DNA of 64,000 nt from Desulfonatronospira thiodismutans ASO3-1. GTDB lineage: Bacteria > Desulfobacterota > Desulfovibrionia > Desulfovibrionales > Desulfonatronovibrionaceae. The number at the start of each line of letters is the position of its first letter. Positions within the stretch are counted from its first letter, which is position 1. This document shows positions 16,338 through 23,909 of this stretch, piece after piece. The notes beneath the pieces are model-generated. The model ran no database searches. It saw nothing but the letters and a program-made list of their open reading frames with translations, and was not told the DNA's origin. A program made the translations under genes and the position numbers. The stretch lies in assembly GCF_000174435.1 (NCBI RefSeq), contig NZ_ACJN02000001.1, positions 857,658 through 921,657 of the forward strand, written 5' to 3'.

Positions 16338-16616
16338 ATGATTAAATCCTTTAAGCACAAGGGACTTGAAGTTTTTTATTATTATGGATCAACAAGAGGC
16401 ATTAGCCCCGAGCATGCAGACAAAATATCCAGAATCCTGGATCGACTGAACGCTGCAAATGACATAATTGATATGAACTTCCCAGGGTCTAACCTGCATA
16501 AGCTTTCAGGAAAACTCAAGGGACAGTATTCCGTCCGGGTCTCGGGAAATTGGAGAATATTCTTTAAATTCATAGAGGGCGATGCTTATGTCGTTGACTA
16601 TGATGATTATCATTAA
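16338..16616 (+). CDS. higB: HigB-type toxin (RelE superfamily)
   Basis: 92 residues, the normal length. IKSFKHKGLEVFYYYGSTRGI, DMNFPGSNLHKLSGKLKGQYSVRVSGNWRIFF and VVDYDDYH match the HigB/plasmid-maintenance killer fold, an mRNA interferase acting on the ribosome. The toxin-first order with the antitoxin gene 12 bases downstream is typical of higBA and unlike relBE. The expected basic residues (Lys, Arg in KLKG-x-YSVRVSGNWR) are present, so it should be active. Confidence 0.92.
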   Translation: MIKSFKHKGLEVFYYYGSTRGISPEHADKISRILDRLNAANDIIDMNFPGSNLHKLSGKLKGQYSVRVSGNWRIFFKFIEGDAYVVDYDDYH

Positions 16617-16628
16617 AAGGTGACTATT

Positions 16629-16940
16629 ATGACGACAATGAAAAGACAGCCATCTCATCCCGGATATATTCTGAAGAAAGATTATCTGGAACCACTGAAC
16701 ATTTCTATAACCGGCATGTCTGAAACGCTGGGTGTATCCAGAAAAACCTTGTCAAAGATATTGAATGGGCGAGGTTCAGTGACTCCTGACATGGCCCTAA
16801 GGCTCTCACGAGCCCTCAACACGACACCAAGGTTGTGGCTCAACCTCCAGAATAGCTACGATCTTTGGCATGCAGAACATCTTTCCAGCGCCTGGAAGGA
16901 TGTACGCCCCTTGACATCACAAGCCCTGAATTCTGTCTGA
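16629..16940 (+). CDS. higA: HigA-type antitoxin, XRE family
   Basis: 103 residues from the ATG at 16629 (a GTG at 16620 would add three residues). AAAAGG lies 8 bases before this ATG. HPGYILKKDYLEPLNIS, the helix-turn-helix TGMSETLGVSRKTLSKILNGRGSV and MALRLSRALNTTPRLWLNLQ are standard for the VapI/HigA family. It neutralises HigB and very probably binds the 21-base operator palindrome at 16309-16329. Confidence 0.92.
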   Translation: MTTMKRQPSHPGYILKKDYLEPLNISITGMSETLGVSRKTLSKILNGRGSVTPDMALRLSRALNTTPRLWLNLQNSYDLWHAEHLSSAWKDVRPLTSQALNSV

Positions 16941-16966
16941 AAATTATGATGGTTGCCTCACTCTAA

Positions 16967-17207
16967 GGCGGGCTTTGCCCGCAACCCATTTTTTCTCACG
17001 CAAAGGCGTAAAGATCGCCAAGGAAGACAGGATAATTTTTTTTCATTTGTCACTCGTTTCTCGTGACAAATGAAAAGGCAGCCTTGTCCAAAACCGTGTC
17101 CCGGTTTTGGACAATACCTCTGCTTCGCCTCTTAAACTTTACGTACTTTGCGGCTTTGCGGTTCAATATTTTCTTGTTTTTCCTGACAGGGTTTCAGAAA
17201 TAAGTCT
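16967..17207 (+). mobile_element. Family A-like element with a different interior (A5)
   Basis: CTAA at 16963-16966 and 17208-17211 bounds a segment that starts GGCGGGCTTTGCCCGCAACCC and ends TTTCAGAAATAAGTCT, as in family A. The interior differs: it holds two long hairpins, TTTCATTTGTCAC/GTGACAAATGAAA and TTGTCCAAAACC/GGTTTTGGACAA. The stretch 16941-17372 contains no gene. Confidence 0.7.
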
Positions 17208-17372
17208 CTAATGACTGCTACCCAAGTCAACGGGTATTTTCTTAGGTTGTCCTTCCCAATTATTCTGAAGACCGGTGGAAAAAAACTTGTTTGTTATGGC
17301 GGCTTAAAACTCTCTCAGAGCATGTACGTTGCCTGCAATAATCAACACCGAGGACCCTCTGAATGGTTACGA

Positions 17373-18191
17373 TTAAACTACACCCAGGATGAGCAGGATG
17401 GAAACAAGCATGAGCATAATGCCTACAATAAGCTGTACTGTCCTGAAGGTGATTTTGGACAATACTCTGCGCCCGATAAAGGCTCCGGCAAAGGCTGCCA
17501 GCATGGCCGCAGCAATAAGAGGCAGGTTTTCACGGATTTCGGGACTGTGCACCATACCGGAATAAACGGTGATCCTGGAAACATCCACAAGCACCGCGAT
17601 AACCACACCGGTTCCCACAAAGGCCTCTTTGTCCAGTCCGGATTTGAGCAGAAAAGCACTGCGAAAAGCCCCCTGGTGTCCGGAAAGGCCCCCGAAAAAT
17701 CCACTGAGCACTCCTCCCAGGGGCAGATATACAGGAGATATCTGCAGCCGGTTCAGGGGTGAGTATAGCTCCAGCATGGCAAAAAACCCCATCAGGAGTC
17801 CAATGACCAGGTTTACCGGGTAAACCTCCATGTGCCTTCCCCAAAGCTCATAACTATAAACCGGCTCCAGGTCCGCCAGAGACAGAAGAAGCCAGGCCCC
17901 GGCAAAACCCGCTGCCAGGGCCGGCAGCCCAAAGCGCAGCAGTGTTGCGCTATCTGCTTTGTTGCCTATGAGAAAAAGCTTGAAAAGATTGTTGGCCAGG
18001 TGCACCACTGCAGTCATGGCTACAGCAGCCTGAACAGGAAAAAACAGGACAAAGGCCGGTAAAAGAAGGGTGCCCAGGCCGAATCCGGAAAAAAGGGTGA
18101 GTCCGGAAACACCCATGGCCACAATACAGATAAGCAGATAATCCAAAGCAGCACTTCCTGTCTGTTTACCAGATAAAAGGGCTGTAATCAT
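17373..18191 (-). CDS. TauE/SafE family sulfite/sulfonate exporter-like permease
   Basis: 272 residues with eight predicted membrane segments in two inverted halves. The first half contains VSGLTLFSGFGLGTLLLPAF and the second GGVLSGFFGGLSGHQGAFRS, the glycine-rich repeated motif of TauE/SafE (DUF81) permeases. Members export sulfite, sulfoacetate or other organosulfur anions or thiosulfate; the substrate here is unknown, though sulfur oxyanions fit a sulfate reducer. The ATG at 18191 lies inside a family F motif (GTAATCATTCAGGGGG), so the first few residues may come from a repeat insertion. No operon partner. Confidence 0.88.
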   Translation of the reverse strand: MITALLSGKQTGSAALDYLLICIVAMGVSGLTLFSGFGLGTLLLPAFVLFFPVQAAVAMTAVVHLANNLFKLFLIGNKADSATLLRFGLPALAAGFAGAWLLLSLADLEPVYSYELWGRHMEVYPVNLVIGLLMGFFAMLELYSPLNRLQISPVYLPLGGVLSGFFGGLSGHQGAFRSAFLLKSGLDKEAFVGTGVVIAVLVDVSRITVYSGMVHSPEIRENLPLIAAAMLAAFAGAFIGRRVLSKITFRTVQLIVGIMLMLVSILLILGVV

Positions 18192-18250
18192 TCAGGGGGA
18201 GCCAGCAATCGCTACCGAGAATAGACTTGAGGCGTACTCTCCAGCCGTGA

Positions 18251-18415
18251 ATGGCAGAGCCGCCCGCGTGCAACGAAGTTGCCAGCCTGCCCCGTTGAAT
18301 AGCTCAAAGAGCTAGCCCGCAGGGCATTCAACTGGGGTGCCAAAAAAATCTTCTTAGGCACGGGAAGCCTTCAGGCTTCACACAGGTACTCCGCACACAG
18401 GGTTTGGAAGAATAA
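18251..18415 (+). repeat. Family G element, copy G2, carrying D5
   Basis: Matches 12192-12353 in five separate blocks. The palindrome D5 sits between GCAACGAAGTTGCC and GTGCCAAAAAAATC. Confidence 0.75.
18290..18337 (+). repeat. Family D repeat, copy D5
   Basis: Outer arms CCCCGTTGAAT (18290-18300) and ATTCAACTGGGG (18326-18337). The inner hairpins are AGCTC-AAA-GAGCT (18301-18313) and GCCC-GCA-GGGC (18315-18325). Confidence 0.88.
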
Positions 18416-18587
18416 AGATCCCCAGAAGCATGCCCCGCCCATATCTTTAAACGCAGCCTTGATGTATTCGTTAGAGTTTCTTCAGGCTTTGTGTGCGCAG
18501 GTAGCAAATAGTTTTAAGGATATGTGCGGGGGCATTACCCGCGTGGCAGACAGGCAAATTGGCATACCCTGAAGGGTTACAAAGGGC

Positions 18588-18833
18588 TTATGTTTTCTGT
18601 TTTCCAGCATGCATGGCCTGCCAGCGTTCTTCACACACACATTCTTTGGCCGAAGGGCACCAGTCCACGCAGGAGGGCATACGGTCCCTGAAAACCATCT
18701 TTTTGCATCTGGGGCATCTTCTTTTAGTTTCGTCGGAGAACATCTCTACTTCATGGCCGCAATCCTGACAAGATATCAGGTCCACCTCCAGGTTGCGGGT
18801 ACTGCTGCCTGGGCACTGGATTGGATTAGACAT
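18588..18833 (-). CDS. Small zinc-ribbon-like Cys-rich protein
   Basis: 81 residues. Cys pairs CQDC and CPRC (about residues 22 and 40) are spaced like a zinc ribbon. The second half has SCVDWCPSAKECVCEE with further Cys. I recognise the general type (SCxDWC-x-SAxEC proteins of anaerobes, sometimes misannotated as phosphohydrolases) but not a function. The FNR/HcpR-like palindrome at 19012-19025 lies about 180 bases upstream of its start, in the region shared with the divergent Smr gene. Redox or metal sensing would be speculation. Confidence 0.7.
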   Translation of the reverse strand: MSNPIQCPGSSTRNLEVDLISCQDCGHEVEMFSDETKRRCPRCKKMVFRDRMPSCVDWCPSAKECVCEERWQAMHAGKQKT

Positions 18834-19011
18834 TTTCTTCCTCCACGTTTTGCCTGCAGGCTCAATAACTCCAGGAGGGGTTGCCCCGCAAGCTTGCCTA
18901 TGTTTTTTTCAGCTGCTCAACACAATAATTGCTTTTGCCGGGTTCAGAAGCGAGATGCTGATCTGAAAGTCAATTTCCGCTGATGGTTGCACAAGCCGGG
19001 CAAATCGTTCA

Positions 19012-19025
19012 TTGACTTAAGTCAA
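19012..19025. promoter_or_regulatory. Perfect FNR/HcpR-type palindrome
   Basis: TTGAC-TTAA-GTCAA, a 14-base perfect inverted repeat with the half-site and 4-base spacing used by CRP/FNR-family regulators, including HcpR of deltaproteobacteria. It is 77 bases upstream of the Smr gene and about 180 bases upstream of the divergent zinc-ribbon gene. Confidence 0.6.
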
Positions 19026-19101
19026 ATAATGAATGAATAATGCAGATAAAGCTGAACAGTTTTTCTGTTTTGACTCAACCAAAACAAAAGGTGATAACAA
19101 A

Positions 19102-19374
19102 ATGTCCAGCAGGCGTCTTAGCCTTGATTTGCACCCGATCTTCAACAAGGGTCGCGAGATCGATGCCGCCCTGGAAAACGCCTTTCAGGAAGCCAGGCAG
19201 AAAAAAGCCAAAGAACTGGAGATAATCTGCGGAAAAGGAACAGGACAGTTGAAAAAACGAGTCCTGCGCTTTCTGGACCGGGATGACATAAAAAGCACTT
19301 ACCACCGGATCAACAGGGATAAAGACAACTCGGGCAGGGTATTTGTCTATTTTCGCTGGCAAAGAGGCCAGTAA
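19102..19374 (+). CDS. Smr-domain protein
   Basis: 90 residues from the ATG at 19102, chosen because AAAAGGTGATAACAA precedes it and because the domain begins right after it; an upstream in-frame ATG at 19033 would add 23 unlike residues. LDLHPIFNKGREIDAAL and LEIICGKGTGQLKKRVLRFL are the LDLHG-like and G(K/R)G motifs of Smr domains; the usual HG of LDLHG is HP here. Stand-alone Smr domains can cleave nicked or branched DNA or rescue RNA. It lies just downstream of the FNR/HcpR-like site. Confidence 0.85.
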   Translation: MSSRRLSLDLHPIFNKGREIDAALENAFQEARQKKAKELEIICGKGTGQLKKRVLRFLDRDDIKSTYHRINRDKDNSGRVFVYFRWQRGQ

Positions 19375-19550
19375 CATGCCTGCAAAACCTGGAGGCATGA
19401 ATACATCCAGGGCCGGAAGATATCAAGCAGTGATTATCAAGCTATTGACTAAAGGTATTGCCAATAAAAAGATCTGGATTTAATGTATCTGGAGTTTTAA
19501 CGGCGAAAAAGATTTTCCAGCAACTCGAACAAGAACCAAAGGAGGGCTTT

Positions 19551-19820
19551 ATGGCTACACAGGCTTCTGACATCAAAAATAAACTTCAAGAGATTTATCC
19601 CGAGATCGCTCAATACGGAGTGGGGCTTCAGATTGACTACAATTCCGAAAAAAAGGCCTGGGAGGCCACTTTCGAAAAAGACGGCAACACACTTTCAACA
19701 CACCTGGAAGATACTGATGTAGACAACTGCCTTCTGGGTAAAAAGTGCTACAATTTCGGAATCCAGCTGGGGCAGTTCATCCGCAATTATTGCGAAGGCG
19801 GCGAGGCCTGCAAGCTGTAA
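19551..19820 (+). CDS. Conserved-looking hypothetical protein, 89 residues
   Basis: The start at 19551 is set by AAAGGAGGGCTTT, a strong Shine-Dalgarno; a longer frame from 19458 lacks one. The protein is mixed alpha/beta: ASDIKNKLQEIYPEIAQYG, a two-strand segment (YNSEKKAWEATFEKDGNTLSTHLE), then DNCLLGKKCYNFGIQLGQFI and a terminal CEGGEACKL. Four Cys in the last 35 residues suggest metal or disulfide chemistry. I do not recognise the family. It follows the Smr gene by 176 bases and may be separately transcribed. Confidence 0.75.
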   Translation: MATQASDIKNKLQEIYPEIAQYGVGLQIDYNSEKKAWEATFEKDGNTLSTHLEDTDVDNCLLGKKCYNFGIQLGQFIRNYCEGGEACKL

Positions 19821-19946
19821 GCAAACCTCAAAGCAAGGTTAGCTGCCAGGCAGCACAATAAAAAAATCAAATGATTACAGGATGCGCCTGCAACAGTGTT
19901 ACTTGCAGGCGCGTCTTCAATTAACCATGTTCAGGTTTTCAGCATA

Positions 19947-21761
19947 TCACCTGCTGCACTTTGCAGCCATTTCCTCAAGTTCCTCCCAGCGTGCGTAAAG
20001 CCGCATCAGGGCGGCTTCAGCCTGTTCCAGTTCACTGCAAAGCCTTTCCAGTTCCTTGGCGTCACTCATGACTTCCGGACGGTTCATCTTTTCCTTGAGG
20101 CCGGCCACTTCGTTTTCAGCCCTTTCAATATCGCCTTCAATGCTTTCATATTCCCGCTGGTCCTTGAATGACATCTTGTTCTGCTGCCTTGGTCTGGGCT
20201 TTGCTTTTTTCCCGGACTGAACTTTTTGTTCAGGCTTGTCCGTCTGGGCAGCTTCCCGTATATACTGGACATAATCGGCCACAAAAGTGGCCCTGCCCTG
20301 ACCGTCCAGGTAAAGAAGCCTGTCGCAGAGATTGTCCAGAAACATCCGGTCATGGGAAATAAGCACTATGGCCCCGGGAAATTCTTCCAGACTCTGCTCC
20401 AGAATTTCCAGGGTGGGGATGTCGATGTCGTTGGTGGGCTCATCCAGGAGCAGGACATCGGCAGGCTTGAGCATGAGCCTGGCAATAAGCAGCCTGGACT
20501 GTTCACCTCCCGACAGCCTGGACACCGGCAGGGGGAGCTGGTCCGGGTCAAAGCGCATGCGCCTGGCCCAGGACACCACGTGCAAAGCCCTGCCCTGGTA
20601 AACCACCTGGTCGCCGCTGGGGCACAGGGACTCCTGCAGGCTCTGTTCCTGGTTCAACTGCTCCCTGTTCTGGTCAAAATGTACCACCTTAAGTCCCTCA
20701 GCCCATTGTACCGTACCGGAGTGCGGCTCCATCTCCCCTGACAGGATCTCCAGCAGACTGCTTTTGCCGGTACCGTTTCGGCCCACTATGCCCAGGCGGT
20801 TTCCCGGAGAAAGAGTCAGGTCAAGGCCTTCCAGTAGTGTGCGGCCCTGGCGCTTGCAGGAAACATTTCTGCAGCGAAGAAGTTTTCTGGTCTTGCGGCC
20901 GGTACCGGAAAATTCAATTTCAGCCGCCCTGTTTCCGGCATTTCTGGATCTCACCTGGCTTAGCTCTTCCTGCAGAGCCAAGGCGGTTTCTTTTCTGTGT
21001 TTGGCCTTTGTGGTCCTGGCCTTGGGCCCCTGGCGCAGCCACTCGATTTCCCTGCGGGTCTTGCTGGCCAGTCTCTGCTCCAGCTTTTCCCGGGACTGAG
21101 TAAATTCCTGGCGCTTCTCCAGGAAGGTGGAGTAGCTGCCTTCCACACGCAGACACCCTTCCGGATATATCCTGCTCAATTCCACTATCCGGTTGGTAAC
21201 ATTTTCCAGGAAAGCCCGGTCATGGCTCACCAGGACAAAGGCGAAATCCGGATTTTTAAGGACATTTTCCAGCCAGAGTATTCCTTCCAGGTCCAGGTGG
21301 TTGGTAGGTTCGTCCAGAAGCAGCAGGTCAGGCTCCTGCAAAAGCGCCCTGGCCATGGACAGCCTTTTAAGCCATCCCCCGGACAATGTACAGACCATGG
21401 TGTCCAGGTGAAAAAAGCCCATCTGCCCGGCTGTTTTTTTCAGGCTGACATAGCTTTCCGGATCATGGTCTACACTCTCCATGACCTGCATAAGGGCCTG
21501 CTCAACCGTCTGGTCCCGGTCAAAATTTTCAGTCTGGGGAAGGTAAACCAGCCTTGTATCCCGCCTGACTGTAAGTTCACCCGAGTCCGGGGTTTCCATT
21601 CCGGCCAGGATCTTGAGCAGGGTAGACTTGCCCGATCCGTTGGGTCCTATGAGGCCGGTACGTTCCTGGGGGAAAAAACCCAGGCTGAGCTCTGAAAAGA
21701 GTTCCCTGCCGGAATAGGCCTTCTTTATACCATGACAACTTATAAGTGGAGTTGAAGACAT
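19947..21761 (-). CDS. uup: ABC-F ATPase, Uup type
   Basis: 604 residues with two ABC domains and no membrane part. Domain 1: Walker A GPNGSGKST near 42, signature LSGGWLKRL, Walker B LLLLDEPTNHLD. Domain 2: GRNGTGKSS near 332, LSGGEQSRL, LLLDEPTNDID. The linker (PKARTTKAKHRK) and a C-terminal Lys/Glu coiled coil (about 530-600) match Uup, which binds DNA or ribosomes and affects precise transposon excision and translation. It is single-gene and divergent from csaA. The link of Uup to transposon excision is notable beside so many mobile repeats but is not evidence of a joint role. Confidence 0.93.
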   Translation of the reverse strand: MSSTPLISCHGIKKAYSGRELFSELSLGFFPQERTGLIGPNGSGKSTLLKILAGMETPDSGELTVRRDTRLVYLPQTENFDRDQTVEQALMQVMESVDHDPESYVSLKKTAGQMGFFHLDTMVCTLSGGWLKRLSMARALLQEPDLLLLDEPTNHLDLEGILWLENVLKNPDFAFVLVSHDRAFLENVTNRIVELSRIYPEGCLRVEGSYSTFLEKRQEFTQSREKLEQRLASKTRREIEWLRQGPKARTTKAKHRKETALALQEELSQVRSRNAGNRAAEIEFSGTGRKTRKLLRCRNVSCKRQGRTLLEGLDLTLSPGNRLGIVGRNGTGKSSLLEILSGEMEPHSGTVQWAEGLKVVHFDQNREQLNQEQSLQESLCPSGDQVVYQGRALHVVSWARRMRFDPDQLPLPVSRLSGGEQSRLLIARLMLKPADVLLLDEPTNDIDIPTLEILEQSLEEFPGAIVLISHDRMFLDNLCDRLLYLDGQGRATFVADYVQYIREAAQTDKPEQKVQSGKKAKPRPRQQNKMSFKDQREYESIEGDIERAENEVAGLKEKMNRPEVMSDAKELERLCSELEQAEAALMRLYARWEELEEMAAKCSR

Positions 21762-21869
21762 GTAACTACCCTTTTCAAATACTTAAACAAGCATGAAACA
21801 ACTTGATTTTTTTATTAAAAACTTCCAGATTCAGCAGGTAACCATAAGCACCACAATTCAGGGGTATAT

Positions 21870-22208
21870 ATGAGCCAGATTGACTGGAATGACTTCCAGA
21901 AAGTAGACATCAGAGTCGGAACCATTACCGAAGTCCATGATTTTCCCAAAGCAAAAAAACCTGCTTTTAGACTGGTGGTGGATTTTGGTCAGGAAATCGG
22001 CACCCTCAAATCCAGCGCGCAGATCACTGACTTGTACGACAGGGACTCCCTGCCTGGCAAACAGGTAATAGCTGTGATCAACTTTCCCCCCAGGCAGATA
22101 GGCCCGGTCATGTCCCAGTGCCTGGTGACCGGATTTCATGACCAGAACGGAGCAGTGGTCCTGGCGGTGCCCGATGCCCATGTACCAGACGGAACCAGGC
22201 TCTGCTGA
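21870..22208 (+). CDS. csaA: CsaA, tRNA-binding chaperone-like protein
   Basis: 112 residues, full length. FQKVDIRVGTITEVHDFPKAKKPAFRLVVDFG and SSAQITDLY, then VINFPPRQIGPVMSQCLVTGF are the OB-fold tRNA-binding (TRBD/EMAP-II-like) domain of CsaA. CsaA acts as a dimer with export-chaperone-like activity in Bacillus and binds tRNA in vitro. ATTCAGGGGTATAT precedes the ATG; the AGGGG serves as Shine-Dalgarno and overlaps a family F-like motif. It lies 37 bases before glgA and may be co-transcribed with it. Confidence 0.92.
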   Translation: MSQIDWNDFQKVDIRVGTITEVHDFPKAKKPAFRLVVDFGQEIGTLKSSAQITDLYDRDSLPGKQVIAVINFPPRQIGPVMSQCLVTGFHDQNGAVVLAVPDAHVPDGTRLC

Positions 22209-22245
22209 AAACAGTCTTGCGTAAACCACACATAACAGGTGAAGA

Positions 22246-23781
22246 ATGAAAGTCCTTTATATCGCAGCAGAATGCAAGCCCTTGTCCAAAGTGGGCGGAG
22301 TGGGCGACGTGGCCGGAGAACTGCCCCCTGCCCTGAAAGAACAGGGAGTGGACTTAGAAATAGTCACTCCATGCTACGGGCAGACCCTGCAGAAAAACCC
22401 CGGGCTGAACTCTTTGACCCCGACCCATGAATACTCCCTGACATTTCACGGCGTAAGAGAGGACATAAGTATCCTGCACACTGAATTCCGTGGGGTTCCG
22501 GCAAACCTGCTAAAAAGCCCGGCCTATTTTGAGACTGATTACACCCTGGAACCGGACAAAGCTCCCTTCAACCATCCCCTGCTCTTCAAGAATGATTACT
22601 CCACACCTTATGTATACAGCCGGGAAATACCCTACTTTGACGACGCCCTGCGCTTTTCCTTTTTCTGCAGGGCCTGCCTGCCCCTGATCCAGGAAAAGGA
22701 CCCGGATATTGTACACATAAACGACTGGGTCATGGGATACCTGCCGGGCTGGATGAAGATCATGAACATGCCTCAGAAGACGGTGCTGACAATCCACAAT
22801 ATTGGCTATCAGGGCAATATTCACCGCCAGGCCATTCAGGACTGGGACATGCAGGAGATTGACCGGCATCAGGACACGATGGGCCTCTTCACCGATCCCC
22901 GAAGGGAATGGAACAGTGTCAACGCCTTGAGACTGGCCATGGAGATGTCCCATGCTATCAACACCGTCAGTCCCACATATAAAAAAGAAATAACCATGCC
23001 CCAGGACCAGTCCAGGTTTTTCCAGGGCGGCAACGGCCTTGATGAAGTTGCCGCGCGCCTGGATAGTCAGGGCAGGCTCCACGGCATATTAAACGGGTTC
23101 GAATACTCTTTTTCCCCGGATGATGCCGGGTTTGAAAGCATGATCCGGGAAAAATCACGCATGAAGGCCGCTCTGGGAAATAATTTTCCTGACCCGGAAG
23201 GTCTGCTTCTGGGTTTTGTGGGCCGGGCCGTGGAGCAGAAGTTCAGGCTATTGAGGGAAGAAGTACAGGGCAAAAGCGTTTTGGAGCACATCCTGGATAT
23301 GCCCGGAGTAAATGTGGCAGTGCTGGCCACTGGAGAGCCGGAATACGAAAGTTTCCTGCAAAGTCTCTCAGACAGACCCAACCTGTACGCTGTAATAGCT
23401 TTTGACGCCCAAAAAGCCGGACAGATCAGCCTGGGCAGCGATGTCTTCCTCATGCCCAGCCTGTTTGAGCCCTGCGGCATCACCCAGATGCAGTCCATGA
23501 GCCATGCCACCCCGCCCCTGGTGCGCTGGACCGGCGGCCTGGCGGACACTGTCAGGCCGCACAACGATCCCGCGGGTACAGGCTTTGGATTTGACGGCTC
23601 GTCACGCAGGGAAATCCTCACCAACCAGCTGGAAGCAGTAAACCAGGCCCGACAGGTGTACACACAAAACCCGCTGCATTTTCGCGCCCTGCAGTATACA
23701 GGATATTATGAAAGGTTTCTCTGGGCAAACTCCGCACTGGAATACATTGAAAAGCTCTACCAGCCGGTTATGAAGATGTGA
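22246..23781 (+). CDS. glgA: Glycogen/starch synthase (GT5)
   Basis: 511 residues, slightly longer than the usual 475-490. The ADP-glucose-binding motif SKVGGVGDVAGELP is near residue 15. HINDWVMGYLPGWMK and LTIHNIGYQGN belong to the N-terminal Rossmann domain. The C-terminal domain has FVGRAVEQKFRL and the GT5 signature MPSLFEPCGITQMQSMSHATPPLVRWTGGL. It adds glucose from ADP-glucose (or GDP-glucose) to glycogen. No glgB or glgC is in the window. The variant GRAVEQKFRL, where GRLVxQKG is usual, could affect donor binding. A 12-bp hairpin overlaps its stop codon. Confidence 0.93.
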   Translation: MKVLYIAAECKPLSKVGGVGDVAGELPPALKEQGVDLEIVTPCYGQTLQKNPGLNSLTPTHEYSLTFHGVREDISILHTEFRGVPANLLKSPAYFETDYTLEPDKAPFNHPLLFKNDYSTPYVYSREIPYFDDALRFSFFCRACLPLIQEKDPDIVHINDWVMGYLPGWMKIMNMPQKTVLTIHNIGYQGNIHRQAIQDWDMQEIDRHQDTMGLFTDPRREWNSVNALRLAMEMSHAINTVSPTYKKEITMPQDQSRFFQGGNGLDEVAARLDSQGRLHGILNGFEYSFSPDDAGFESMIREKSRMKAALGNNFPDPEGLLLGFVGRAVEQKFRLLREEVQGKSVLEHILDMPGVNVAVLATGEPEYESFLQSLSDRPNLYAVIAFDAQKAGQISLGSDVFLMPSLFEPCGITQMQSMSHATPPLVRWTGGLADTVRPHNDPAGTGFGFDGSSRREILTNQLEAVNQARQVYTQNPLHFRALQYTGYYERFLWANSALEYIEKLYQPVMKM

Positions 23782-23807
23782 CTGCAAAAGGTCATTTTTG
23801 CAGTCAC
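23778..23807 (+). terminator. 12-bp hairpin overlapping the glgA stop
   Basis: GTGACTGCAAAA (23778-23789) pairs perfectly with TTTTGCAGTCAC (23796-23807). The stem includes the TGA stop codon, and no T run follows on the plus strand. It could act as an attenuated terminator or be part of a repeat. Confidence 0.45.
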
Positions 23808-23837
23808 AGAGGTCAGAGATCAGACGTCAGAGATCTG
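23804..23837 (+). repeat. Family H minisatellite, intergenic copy
   Basis: CAGAGGTCAGAGATCAGA and GTCAGAGATC units follow the glgA hairpin, matching the units found inside the hybrid kinase gene at 611-652, 1764-1794 and 2029-2120. Confidence 0.7.
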
Positions 23838-23909
23838 TAAAAACAAAGAGTTATGTCGCGCGAAAACGCGTGATTGATTTCTCGACTTTTTGCAGGTGCA
23901 TCATCATAC

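Larger units (their letters stand above)
18192..18587. other. Repeat-filled intergenic region
   Basis: It contains a family F motif at its left edge, the second family G element (18251-18415) with family D copy D5, and about 170 bases to 18587 in which no gene or structure was recognised. Confidence 0.6.
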
